64,000 nucleotides of DNA from Isochrysis galbana (GCA_018136815.1 CM030940.1:4261745-4325744); one strand, 5' to 3'; counted from the stretch's first letter, positions 33,573 through 44,400 are shown. Program-made: numbers and translations. Notes: generated by a model not told the origin, from the sequence alone.

Positions 33573-34478
33573 TAAGACTGTGAATAGGTTTGATTCAGAG
33601 TTATGATGTTAGAACCTAATAGTCCACTTCAGCTAACATCATAGATCGTAATAGTGTCGGCAGCTAACATCATAGATAGTAATAGCGTCCTCCCTCAACC
33701 TATTATTCTTATTATCAGTATTATGTAGATAATAGGGGGGGTCAAAAAACTTTTTTCAAAAAAGTCGCAGCACCCGATACCGATACCATGTACAATACAA
33801 CACACTTTGTAGCAGGTGTCTTCTGATGTATGTATGTGTCTAGCTAGATGTCGGTTCGGTCGGTCGGTCGTTCAGCGTCGTTCAGCCGCGTTCCACGTTC
33901 CACGTTTCACGCTCTACTTTCTACTTTTCTTTTTCTTTAATTCCTTCTTCCTTCTTCTTTTATTCTCTTCTTCCTCCTCCTCCCTTTCAAAGCCCTTTCC
34001 CTTTCCTCTCTTCCCGCCTACCCATTGTCCGTTCAATATTTATAAAAGAGACCTCTCTTCTCCATCTCCATCTCCACCGACGTTTTTCCCGTCCCCCCCC
34101 CCTTGCTTGGCTCGACAACTCGACAGCCGACGGCAGCACAGAGTACAGAGTACAGCCCGATGACCAAATGCCGAGCAAGAAGCGTGGTGCCGAGGATCTC
34201 CTCCATGAGGTGGACCTTATCGTGGCCAAGCGGCTAGGGCTAGTTTGTCCAAGGGGCAAGCAGGGGAGTCGCAATACTTATTGGTCCGATGGCAAGCAGG
34301 ATTCGACGCCGCCATTTTATCCATTATCCATTATCTATGGTATTAATATATTTGAGGCCCGCAACTAATATCATAGATAGTAATAGTGCTCAAGAGCTAT
34401 TACTATCTATGATGATAATCCTAATAGCCTCAACATTGCCTATTATCTAGATGTTAGGCTAATATATTCACAGTCTTA
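33573..34478. mobile_element. 906-bp DNA transposon (non-autonomous, 8-bp duplication, hAT-like)
   Basis: Terminal inverted repeats TAAGACTGTGAATA (33573-33586) and TATTCACAGTCTTA (34465-34478), perfect over 14 bp, are flanked by CTCTGGTT on both sides (33565-33572, 34479-34486). Subterminal CATAGATAGTAATAG words recur in both orientations (33640-33690, 34370-34415). It lacks a transposase. An 8-bp duplication fits hAT, P or Merlin superfamilies; I cannot assign it further. Its interior holds pyrimidine-rich DNA, ATTTATAAAAG (34036-34046) and a 66-codon ORF. Confidence 0.85.
34168..34368 (+). CDS. Short ORF inside the DNA transposon (66 aa)
   Basis: MPSKKRGAEDLLHEVDLIVA start, with ATTTATAAAAG about 120 bp upstream in pyrimidine-rich sequence. 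It may be a promoter plus first exon captured from the host. Unrecognised. Confidence 0.2.
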   Translation: MPSKKRGAEDLLHEVDLIVAKRLGLVCPRGKQGSRNTYWSDGKQDSTPPFYPLSIIYGINIFEARN

Positions 34479-34997
34479 CTCTGGTTTGAGCTGCGCCGCG
34501 CGCATCCGGGCAGCTATCCACAAGTCGAAATGCTCCGGGCGTAAACGATCAATTTTGGCCATGGACATCTCCACGGAATCACTGCGCCAGTCTGGCCGAT
34601 CAGCCCGCCACATCCGTGCGTGCTGCTTCGTGTAGCTGCACCAACGTCTTTTGAATTCTTGCGTCACCTGCTCACCCATGATCTGCACAGGCGGGGACTC
34701 CTCATTGAGTGAGGGATCCGTCGGGCCGGGGGCAGGGCCACAGAACAATGGCAGTTCGCGGGCGACCGGACCCGCGGCCCAACCACAATCGTCCTTCGTC
34801 GCTTCGGCAGGCATCGTGTCCTCGTGATTCCACCCGTCTTGCGGCTCCTCGTACTCGTCCGCCCAACCTACCTCTGTTACGTTCCTCTTGCCAGCTTTCC
34901 TCGCCACGCTGCTCGGCCTACGACTGTGCCTTGGGCCCTCGATGACGGCGACGTTGCGGTCGAACAGCTTGGGCTGCAGGTTGGGTGGCTGGTACAT
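34476..34997 (-). pseudogene. ORF truncated by the DNA transposon; stop supplied by its terminal repeat
   Basis: 173 codons from ATG 34997. Contains KLFDRNVAVIEGPRHSRR, ELPLFCGPAPGPTDPSL and EFKRRWCSYTKQHARMWRA, and ends AARMRAAQLKPE. The stop TAA is the first three bases of the transposon end. Skipping the element, the same frame continues for 30 codons to a TGA at about 33473, so the insertion disrupted an open frame. The F-x-GP-x-PGP stretch and following region loosely recall the N-terminal part of piggyBac-type transposases, but no DDD core is here. Function unassigned. Confidence 0.4.
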
Positions 34998-35277
34998 GAT
35001 ACATGTACATGATGACGCTCTTCACCACCGTCTGCCCACGCAGCTTGCCCACCTTCTCGACGCGTACTTCCGAGGGGGTGAGGTCTCGGCCGCTCGCTCG
35101 CTCGCTCGCTCGGGGTTTGGGGCGATGAGCACGTGCCCCCCCGTTACTTTTTTTGAATTTTATTTTATTCTAAAGTTAGTAGTAGTAATATCAGCCTGAT
35201 ATCAGGTTATCAGGTCTAGTAGGTAGTAGGCCTGATAACTTGATATCAGAACCTGATATCAGCCTGACGGGGCATCC

Positions 35278-35326
<49 letters not shown>

Positions 35327-35465
35327 AGAGAGAGAGAGAGAGAAGAGGGAGGGAGGAGGGAGAGGNNNNNNNNNNNNNNNNNNNNNNNNNNNNNNNNNNN
35401 NNNNNNNNNNNNNNNNNNNNNNNNNNNNNNNNNNNNNNNNNNNNNNNNNNNNNNNNNNNNNNNNN

Positions 35466-35503
<38 letters not shown>

Positions 35504-35508
35504 GAGAG

Positions 35509-35591
<83 letters not shown>

Positions 35592-36352
35592 TGTAGCGGG
35601 AAAGAGTATGTGGGTGAAAGATAGGGGAGGGGGGAGGGGGGGGGCAGTCGGCCGTGGAGAGGGGGGGGGGGCGCTAGGTGAGCGCTACGACAATAAGAAA
35701 CAAGAAACCACCCCCCAGCGGCTTTGACCGGGATAAGAAACTCGAGATAAGAAACCTCTCGGGCGGAGCCCGGGGGGGCAAGTAAACTTTAGAAGCTTTT
35801 CACTCCTGTTTTCTTAATGGTGCACCCATACTGTAAGGCCCTCCTAGGGCCCCTGGGGGCTCCCAATATAGCCATATGTGCCATAAATGTACAAATGTGT
35901 ACTCATCGTCCACCTGGTGGATTACGTATGTACGAGGGTTAACTATCTAGTAGTAGTTTGTCTCTCTCCATCCCTCTCCTCCCCTCCCTTCCTTCCCTTC
36001 CATCTCACTACTCGCTACCATTTTTCTACGCTACTCTACTCTACTCTTCTCTACTCTACTTCTTCTTCTCTCACAACTACACAACGTCGTTGTTGCTGGT
36101 GCTGGACTTACCCCCCTTTTTCCCGCTCGCGCCGCCGGCCGCCTCTTCTCCCTCTCTCTCTCTCCCTCCCTCCCTCCCTCCCTCTCTCCTCACCCCCCCC
36201 CCCCTTCTCGCCCTTCCCAGCCCAAACCCTCTCCTGCTCCACCCTCGCTCCCCCACCTCCTCGTTTCCCCTCTCCCACCCACTCCTGCCTGGCCCCCAAT
36301 CCTTGTTCACTACCTGCTCCCACCCTACCATCCCCCCGTTCCTCTTGGCATC
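34998..36352. other. Intergenic: GA microsatellite, assembly gap, CENP-C-like gene promoter region
   Basis: 35170-35270 has nested TGATATCAGG/CCTGATATCA palindromes. 35281-35590 is (GA)n with the N gap. 35950-36330 is pyrimidine-rich with CTCTACT repeats before the next ATG. Confidence 0.5.
35281..35592. repeat. GA microsatellite containing a 100-N assembly gap
   Basis: (GA)n on both sides of N 35366-35465; a gap of exactly 100 usually means unknown length. Confidence 0.95.
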
Positions 36353-37510
36353 ATGGGAGACTCCGCCGGCCGCCGGCTCAGCGGCCGCTCGCGGATGCGG
36401 CCACTCGAGTTCTGGGCGAATGAGCGTGTAGTCTACGAGCCGACACCGCAGGGCGTCCGCGTCGTCGGCGTGCTCACACACGACGCACGCGGGCAGGAGG
36501 GCCTGCGCTCACGCTTCGACGCCTCAGCCTGCGCCTCGGACGAGACGCCACACCCAAGACCCGGCGGCCGCAGCCGCAAGGCCAGCACGCGGCAGGCCTC
36601 ACCCACCGTCTCCTTGTCGCTGCATCAACGCAACTCCGACGTGAAACGAGCCAATCCAAGCAGCACGGAGAGAGAGGGGCGGACTCCACCAGCTAGTCCG
36701 CGTGCAGCCACAACCCCGCTGAGACGGAGCGAGCAGGCTGCTGAGCAGCAAGGAAGCGCGCGTCGGTCATCGAGCAGGCCGCGGCGGAGTCCTTCGCCGG
36801 GCGCGAAGTCTCCATCTCCAACGGAATCTGCCTCTGCCCGGCGAGCACCGGCTACCGCAGAGCCTGTGGCGAACAGAAGCCACAGCCCAAAGATGCTTCC
36901 ATGCGAAGCCAAGGCCTCAGTGCGGTCGGCTGAGAAAAGCCACACCTCGTTTCGAGCAGCAGGTGTTCGTGATGCTATTGCCTCTTCGTCCTTGCTTCAC
37001 ACCGCCTCGGCCTCGCCCAATGCAGCTGCGTCCAGCCGCCGGAGTCGCAACCCAACTATCAGTGATCGCCGCGACGAGAGCCCCTCGAGAGAAATTCACC
37101 CACATGATGCCCCCGGAGGTTATTCCGGCTCTCTGCCATCTGCTTCCGCGAAAGAGGCGTCGCGCATGGAGCCGCAGCTTGAGATTCTCGGCACGCGCAG
37201 ATGGGGACGCGGATTTCAATACATTGTGCAGAGACCAGGAGCACCCGATTTGGAGTGTATGTCCGCTATAGATGTCCCCCTCGGGCTTCGGGCCGCATTT
37301 CACGCATCGCAGTCCCACTCGCTGGATGGGCACGATGAAAGCGTTGCCACAACAAATGCCTTGGCAGGGGACGCGTCGGACCTGACGTCCTGCGTCCCAG
37401 CAGCCGAAATCACTGACGATTGCGGAGAAGATGTGCCTTCCCACCGAGGCTTTAAATTGGAGACGAGCGTCCCACCAAGAAAACGGAAGATCCCGACGTC
37501 TGCCTCATGA
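36353..37510 (+). CDS. CENP-C-motif protein (385 aa, intronless), likely kinetochore
   Basis: Residues 7-28 read RRLSGRSRMRPLEFWANERV and continue VYEPTPQGVRVVGVL. This is the CENP-C/Mif2 signature (Arg-rich start, P-L-x-[YF]-W, x-x-[EG]-R), which in known proteins binds the CENP-A tail and the H2A-H2B acidic patch. In CENP-C the motif is usually followed by a cupin dimerisation domain; here residues 60-270 are Ser/Pro/Arg-rich and disordered. A short folded patch near 275-315 (EILGTRRWGRGFQYIVQRPG, then APDLECMSAIDVP) looks faintly chromodomain-like. The C-terminus ends PPRKRKIPTSAS, basic. The start at 36353 follows a pyrimidine-rich leader. An inner-kinetochore role is inferred from the motif alone. 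Confidence 0.6.
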   Translation: MGDSAGRRLSGRSRMRPLEFWANERVVYEPTPQGVRVVGVLTHDARGQEGLRSRFDASACASDETPHPRPGGRSRKASTRQASPTVSLSLHQRNSDVKRANPSSTEREGRTPPASPRAATTPLRRSEQAAEQQGSARRSSSRPRRSPSPGAKSPSPTESASARRAPATAEPVANRSHSPKMLPCEAKASVRSAEKSHTSFRAAGVRDAIASSSLLHTASASPNAAASSRRSRNPTISDRRDESPSREIHPHDAPGGYSGSLPSASAKEASRMEPQLEILGTRRWGRGFQYIVQRPGAPDLECMSAIDVPLGLRAAFHASQSHSLDGHDESVATTNALAGDASDLTSCVPAAEITDDCGEDVPSHRGFKLETSVPPRKRKIPTSAS

Positions 37511-38813
37511 CACGCATTTTGGCTCGTAGACAGAAACCCGATCGGCCTTGCCTCATGACACCGTGAGCGCAGTTGGTGCAAACACGTGCTGGTTTGTATG
37601 CCTTATATGGCTTGCAGCTACGTGACGGCTCGGAAGGTGACTTTGCCTGAGTGTTTGTTTATCGTGCACGTTTATATACATGTGTGGTGGATTCCTCCGT
37701 GCGCCCTAGCTCACAGCTTGCGAAGGTCGAACATCGACGATCGTTGGGTGCTAATGGTACGTGTGTGCTGTCTCCAAGTGTGCTGCCTATCTGTGACGTG
37801 TGTAGCCACATCTTCGTATTCGTGTCGCCATACTCATTGTCATTGACTTGTGCGTAGCACCTAGCAGCGCAAGGGCACGAAGCGCTGTTGCGGCCGCCGT
37901 TCGAGGCGCTGGCGGCCCTAACGTGGTGCGTGGCCAACGAATCCAAGGGCCGCGCTGTGCGCCGCCCTAGCCATCCCATCGTGCAAGCAATGAGGGGGCG
38001 ATTAAGAAGGCTAAAGATCGCCGCCAGTGAATGACGGAAGTTATACATCGATAACACTTTCGAGAAAGTGATTCAGTGCCACGTGCGAGGCGAGGATATT
38101 AAAAGATTTTTTTTACATCGATAACACTTTGCTCCGCAGACCCTAGCCTGGCACACGCGCTAACGCTAACGCCAACTATTTAAAGTTAGCGCTCGGGTAA
38201 GCTGCACATCCAATGCGTAGGGCGCTGATGCACCGATGGCCAATAACAGCGTGGCGGGGGAGCACTGGCCCAGTGCGCAGTAGTAACTCTCTGTTGGTTA
38301 ATGTTAACGTTGTGCTTGCGCATCCTCAATGGTTCGATACGCAACGTGCGGTAGCGTTGTTAGTTGTTAGCAGCAGCCGCAAAGCAGGAAGAGGTTGCTT
38401 TGGGCAATGGTGGCTGAGCGCTACTGCTTAAACAACATGCGTGCATGGGGATGGCCTGATGCCTACGCAGATGGATGATCAAACGGCAACAGCAGAGCCC
38501 TCTGCTAGGCTTTGCTGTACGATTTTTCGTATCATCGTCGCGATCGCCCACTCTACCTTGGCTCCACCCCTCGAGGGTCCTTGCGTCTGTGGCTACTCTT
38601 CGACTTCCGTCGATAGCATTGGTGTCTCCGCATGGAAGCAGGGAAAGCCGAGCCCCATGAGTATCGACAAGTAGAGCCGATGACGAGGCCTCTGCACGCA
38701 CGTACCATGAAGCTCCGCCATTTCTGACGTCGTAGGATGGCGCACGGGCTGCACACTGAACGAGAACCAATGACATTATGATCGCCTTGAGGCGGCTAAG
38801 CCTGCGATTTGGA
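37511..38813. other. Intergenic between the CENP-C-motif gene and RPC4; small insertion footprint
   Basis: No gene recognised. A 53-bp insert flanked by 17-bp repeats lies at 38044-38130. 38160-38190 has CGCTAACGCTAACGCCAACT short tandem repeats. Confidence 0.4.
38044..38130 (+). mobile_element. 53-bp retroposon 3' end with a 17-bp target duplication
   Basis: TACATCGATAACACTTT occurs at 38044-38060 and 38114-38130. The intervening 53 bp end GGCGAGGATATTAAAAG plus an oligo(T), matching the reverse complement of 41408-41440 (GGCGAGGATATTAAGAAG plus oligo T). This is an extreme 5' truncation of the retroposon/LINE family. Confidence 0.7.
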
Positions 38814-40626
38814 TTAAGCCTTGGAAGCACGCTCATAAGCGCACCGTTGGAGGAGGGACCCAACATCCGGCGAGACTACGAGGCGCTGCGTCATGCTACC
38901 TAGGCGATAGAGGTGCTGCAAAGGAGCAAGAGAATCAAGGAACAAAGTAGTAAGCGGCAGGTGGCGAGTGATGCGATCGGGGGTGATTGCGGCTGCGGGC
39001 GGTGCATGGAACAAGTTCCGGCCCATAGCCAGCCTCTCGAGCCCAGCAGGCGTTCGCTAGTCTACGGTGAGGATGCATGCGGCGTTGGCTAATGCGCACC
39101 ATGGGCGGGTCGGTCTTTGCAGCAGCTTCCGCTTTTTCGGCTTTCCTGAGCTTCGACGTTGCATCATCAGCATCGCAATCCGTGCCGCCGGCCAATGGCG
39201 TAGACGGTTCAGTGATGGCATCAGTTTCCACCGTTTCCCTAATAGCGACAAACTCTTGATCAAAGGAGCACGGAGTCCCCGCCTGCACCTCGAAAAGGAA
39301 GTCGCGTGTGCGCCACATGACCTGGGCGCGGCGATGGGCTTCACGATGATTGCTGCGAAAGCCCCGTCCAGCTGGGTGATCAAGGCATTGTGGCTCGCGG
39401 GGAGCAAGGGGCCAAGGTACAGCAAGCTGCTCACCTTGCCTGACCTGTAGACCAGTAGCTCGCCCTCCTGCTCCTCGTAGAGTTCCTCTAGGGTTGCGAG
39501 TGGCGGAGCGCCGGGCGCAGCTCCACCCGCGGCATAGCCACCGGAGGAAGGGGGGCCGTTCGCCGACTTCACCGCGCCAGCCGCCGCCGTGCCTGGGTGG
39601 TCATCATCGGAACCCCGGGCGAGTGCTGCCATGTACTCCGTTGCGCTGACTTGATCATCACCACTAGGGCTCGAGCTGCTCGTCGCGGTGCAGGGGCGCA
39701 CCGGAAGCGCTGAGGGGAGTTGAACAAAGAGGAGCTTGCTCTCGCCTGAGATGGGGCATTGGCAAGCACCACATGACGGTGAGAGAGAGCGGGAGCGAGA
39801 GAGCATAATGTGTTCAAGGATGGATCCCGTCCAGGCGGGGTGGTCCAATGGCCACGTACGCGATATCATCAAGTTGAGATAGCGGAGTGGCTCTCAAGTG
39901 CCGTTCCATCTCGAACCGTCTCCGAGGCTGGGAGCGCTATGTGGGGCCGTGCAAGGAGACCTGCGGGGTAGGCCGCTCGCCTGGTTGCATAATCGCATCC
40001 CTCTTGCCGCTAAGCAGCGCTGCGGCAGCAGATCCAGGCGGGAACGCAAGTCCCGTGCCACCGAGGCTCGAAGCGGGACGCGAAGCCGGCGTCGTCCGAC
40101 CGGAGAAATGGGCGACGGACCGCGTGTCCGGCAACGGGAGCAGCGGCAATGCGAGAGGTGCATTCGGGTTCTCGAGCCATGCTCGCGAAGGCGGACGCGA
40201 TGGCCTAGCGGACGGATGCGATGAATCGTCGCTGTTCTCCAGCTTGATGAACGATGTGTGCGAGTCGAGCGTGCTGTCTCGCGGAGCGGACGCCGGACCG
40301 CCGCCGTCCCGGCCAACCGCCGAGGAGCCTGCCCCTGAGCTGGTAGAAGTGGCTGCTGCTCGTCCCCCTGCGGCTGCGTCCGACTTGACGCGCGGCCGTG
40401 GGGGAGGCTGGGGCGTGGTCGTGCCATAGCGATCTGCGGGCCTGGTGTCTGGTGTGGGTGAAGGTGTGGTGGCTCGGCCTTCTTGAAGAAGCCTGTGGAG
40501 GAGGTGGCCGCTGGCGCCATCCTTCTTATTTCGTCTGGCAGCGAGGTTGGGAGCAAACTTGGTGCGCTGGACGCCGCCGAGTGTCTTGTCGCGGCCGGGA
40601 GGAGGGGGTGGGGGGTTGGCACTCAT
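38814..40626 (-). CDS. POLR3D: RNA polymerase III subunit RPC4 (POLR3D/Rpc53), 4 exons
   Basis: Subunit of the TFIIF-like RPC4-RPC5 module of Pol III, nuclear, used in initiation, termination and recycling. Exons on the minus strand: 40626 to about 40062 (donor GTGGCA, tentative), 39745-39435, 39321-39100, 38915-38814. Total about 399 aa, very near the 398 aa of the human protein. N-terminus: GGVQRTKFAPNLAARRNKK, the family's basic motif. Exon 2 has ESKLLFVQLPSALPVRP and LEELYEEQEGELLVYRSGK. Across intron 2 it becomes RSGK-VMWRTRDFLFEVQAG, TPCSFDQEFVAI. The last exon is HLYRLGSMTQRLVVSPDVGS, LLQRCAYERASKA. These match the conserved C-terminal RPC4 domain. Only the exon 1 donor is doubtful. 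Confidence 0.85.
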
Positions 40627-40639
40627 TGGGAGGAGGGCG

Positions 40640-41400
40640 GGGTCCTCTCCCTCCCTCTCTCTCTCTCGGCTCCCTCTCCTTCTCTCTACCCCTCTCTCTC
40701 TCTGTCTCCCTCCCTCCCTCCCTCCCTCCCTCCCTCCCTCTCTCTCTCTCCCCCCCCCCCCCCCCTTTCCCTCCCTCCCTCCCTCTCCACTTGCTTCCAG
40801 CAAGATCTTCCCTTCATTTCTCTCTCTCAACCCTCTTATCTTCCCTCTCGCCGCCCCCCGGCCCCCCTCCCCCCTCGCCCCCCCCCCCCCCACGGCCTCG
40901 CCCTCTCTCATCCTCCCTCTCTTCCACTTCTCCTCCCTCTCTTTCACATACTTCTCCCTCTTTCTATTCCTCCCCGATCCTTCCCCCTTCTCCTCTCCTG
41001 TTCTCCCACTCTCCTCCCTCTCCCTCACTTCCCAGTATAAAACCTAACTCTCTCCGCCCGAAGGGGCGGCGCAGACGGCCGGAGGGCGGCCACGCGGTTT
41101 ATTTTTTCTTTTGTAGTAATAGTAATAGTAGAGCGTGCGCGTGCCCGCTTCGTGGGCGTGCCCCTGCTCCCCCCCAGGCAATCATGGCCCCCAGGAAGCC
41201 CGCCAGCAAGCCCAAGCCGCCAAGGGGCCACTACACAGTCCATGCCCGCGATACGCGCGCAGAACAGCGGGCGCGCGTCGTCGAAGACGTGCGCAGAGCA
41301 GCCGCGCACTGCCGCTCGCACAGCGTTGGCGTCAAGGCCGCGCTTGCAACTTGCAACAGGGCATATTTCCCGGAGGCAACACGCGGCAAAGTGGCGTGGG
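40640..41400. other. CT/poly-C tract and spacer before the LINE
   Basis: 40650-40790 and 40840-41030 are simple pyrimidine repeats; TATAAAA at 41038-41044. A basic ORF (ATG 41183 to TAG 41505-41507: MAPRKPASKPKPPRGHYTV) is in frame with the LINE ORF1 beyond one stop. Confidence 0.4.
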
Positions 41401-41403
41401 AGC

Positions 41404-41440
41404 CGAAAAAAAAACTTCTTAATATCCTCGCCGCGCGCGC
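41404..41440 (-). mobile_element. Oligo(T)-tailed retroposon 3' end
   Basis: The plus-strand A-run followed by CTTCTTAATATCCTCGCC is the reverse complement of the family tail (GGCGAGGATATTAAGAAG-T9). Probably the 3' end of a minus-strand insertion directly upstream of the LINE. Confidence 0.5.
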
Positions 41441-41488
41441 GACTCTGCACCTTACCTATGCAGCCACGTCCGCTACTCTCACCCCCCT

Positions 41489-44400
41489 TCCGCAACTAAC
41501 TTTATAGTTAGACGCCATGGAGCGCGCCGCCGCTCCCCACCTCTCCTTCGGGTCCCCCGCCGCGGGGACCCCCCCGGCACCCATGGAGCTGTCGCAGGCG
41601 AAGCGACCGCGTCCGCCCGCAGAGGCCGAGCAGGTGAGCGCGACCCCGGTCGCGCCGCACGGCCCGTGGCCCCGGCCACACCAGCCACTGCAGCCATGCT
41701 GGCCCTCCCCATGGAGGGTCACAAGCTGTAGAACACAGAGGACCAGCACCACACAAGACGAACAATACAGCCACCAGGCATGCCTTATGGCAGAGGCCTC
41801 TCCCACCCTAGGGACGGCCGCGCTGCCCCGGCAGCGCGGCCCGAGACCGGGTGGCCCTTATGGGCACAAATCCAAAACCAACAGCAGAACGCACAATGGC
41901 ACTGACCCCTCAACACCACAACACATGACCACACAGAAAGGAAGCTGCTTGGGTGCGTCTAGGGGCGCACATCACACTCCCCCGCCACACGCTCGATTGG
42001 ACCCACCCATGGCCTCACATACCCCGACCTCCCCTGCCACTCAGGAGCCGCCCTCAGATGAGGAGCAAGGCTACACTGAGTCGGACGCAACATACGAGCT
42101 GTCCTTTCACCAGGAGGGAGACTACACTTTCCAGGACGCCACCGTCTACGCCGCGATCGTAGAGCTCCTCTTGGAGCTCGAAGGAGTCGACCCGGAGCCT
42201 GACTTCTGGGCCCGGTCCATCCGCGGGCCATGGCATATCGCCGTGAACGAGGACTGCGCTCAGCAATTCAAAGAGCGTTATGGGGACAAACAACACCACC
42301 CTCCGCATCATCCAAACCGACATCCCAGTCCGCGTAAAAGTTGAAGCAATTGATGAGAAAATCAACAAGAAAGGCTCCACCTCTCGCAAAGCCCTCTACA
42401 ACGCCCTCCAAGACGTCGCGGCGCACCTAGTCGTCGAGGCAGACGGCCTGGCGCAAGCGGCCCAAATCAATCTCAGCGCGCTCATTATTGCGATCGAAAA
42501 GGTTGGGCTAACCTTTCTGAAAGGCAACCGAGAGCGCATGAAGCTCGAAGGCGGAGCAGGCACCTTTGTGTCCAAGGCGGCCTACTCGACCCGCTGGCAT
42601 CTTTACGTTTCGGCGGGCCAAGGCTCGTTTCTCGACGGAAACTTCCCTCGCAAGCTTCTACTACAGATAGAAGGCAAGACAGTCCCGGTGAATTACGCCA
42701 TTCGGGCGTGCAAGGAGATCAAAATGCCGGAGTCCATTCAATCCCCCCACAAGCTCATGGTCCACGGCAGCCTACGCGGATGCAAGGGCTGGCGACCGGA
42801 GGTGGTTAAGGGCCTCCTAAGCTCGATTCGCGTATGCGAATGCGAACAAGAAGCGGCGAAGCGCCGCGAGCGCAACGAGGCGCAAAGGCTCAACCCCCGC
42901 CCGAAATCGGCGCACGAGGCTCTTGGCAAGGGCCCCCCCAAGCAATGTGCGCGCTTCACCCAAGGCCTGTGCCTCAGGAACAAACGAGGCGTGCGATGCA
43001 ATCTCTCGCACGACGTGCCTGGCGCGTGGATCGACAACAAGTGCACAATCCGCTGCCACCTTCATCCACACAAGAAGATCCCGGGCGTCTGTTTAAACGG
43101 CCCGGCATGCCTTTTCCTCCACCCAGAGTGCGCGTTCGCCAACGCGATTGCGGCCACCAAACTTGCCGTCGCGAGAATAATGCCCCGGCGCCCTAGACTC
43201 ACATATGACTCCACCCTTGGTTACCCAGGTGAAGGACCTGTCCGCATCGCGACATACAACATTAACGGCACCAAGAACGGCAAGCTAGCCGCCGTGCTAT
43301 CGCAAGCGCGAAAGGCAAAAGTAGACATACTACTACTGCAAGAACTTCATGCATACGAGGACGGCTCGCACCTCCGGGCACATAGGACAGCCGCCATGTT
43401 GGGCTGGCTGTGGTTTGTTGCCCCAGGAGAGCTAGGAGACCCAGCTAGCGGTGTCGCGGTGGCAATCAGAGAAGCGGCCGAGCGAATAACTGCTAGAACG
43501 GAGTCCCTAGAAATCTTACTAGAAGGTAGATGCGTATCCATAACGCTAAACATAGATGAAACCCGATACCGAATAATATCGGTATACCTCAGTGCGCAAC
43601 CTGGACCCCGCGGAAGGCAGATAACCGAACTAGATAGAAAACTAGGCGCCTTAGACCCTATACCGACGGTAATAGGCGGAGACCTCAACTGCGTAGAAAA
43701 CAGCGCGCACGACTCCCAAAGAGTAGGGGAGGCACTATATGCCAACACGCACGGGGAAAAATGGAGAGCGCTGACTAAAGCGCACAAACTCCGAGACGCA
43801 CATCACACGCTACGCCTAGGGCCGAACGTTGGCTACACGAGAATGGCAGCCACCATCCACACAAGGATAGACCGCATATACCATAGCGAAGATATAGATG
43901 CTATCCAATGGCAGCAACACGGACCCTGCCCGGACCTATTTACGGGCAAAGCCGCGTCAGACCATTTACCGGTCCTAGCGCTCTTCGAGACCCCGGGATT
44001 CAAACCGGGGCGAAACTTCGACAAACCAATAGACCTAACGATAATCCGCGAGAAAGGCGCGATGAAAACGGTAGAACTGCTGTTGCGGACCGCCGATCGA
44101 AAGATAGAGGAAGGGGGCAACATAGAAATAATATGGGCCAACTCAAAAGAAAACATAGCAACATTCCTGAGGGAAGAAACAGCGATGAGAGCCAAGCCCA
44201 CCATCCAGTCAGTATTAGAATTGAAGGCCGCAAGGCTAAACATCCGACTTGCAAGGCAAGGACCAAATGAGAGGCTCACGGAGGAGTTGGCGAAAACACA
44301 TAAAGAGATAGCAGAAGAGAGAGGGCGGATCCCGCTTAAAGTTAAAGACATGCCGCTGTATCGGCAGCTCCGTCGGGAAGACCTACACTCTAAGGAGTTC

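Noticed and set aside
34036-34046. ATTTATAAAAG as promoter of a real gene
   Set aside because: Lies inside a transposon and the ORF that follows is 66 codons with no homology I recognise; kept only as a low-interest idea.
37175-37300. Full chromodomain in the CENP-C-motif protein
   Set aside because: Only the QYIV and W/G spacing resemble one; the aromatic cage and the W-E-P motif are missing.
39937-41028. Long minus ORF starting upstream of RPC4 (MREREESGRTGEE)
   Set aside because: The first 135 codons are GA-repeat translation; the real RPC4 start is the ATG at 40626.
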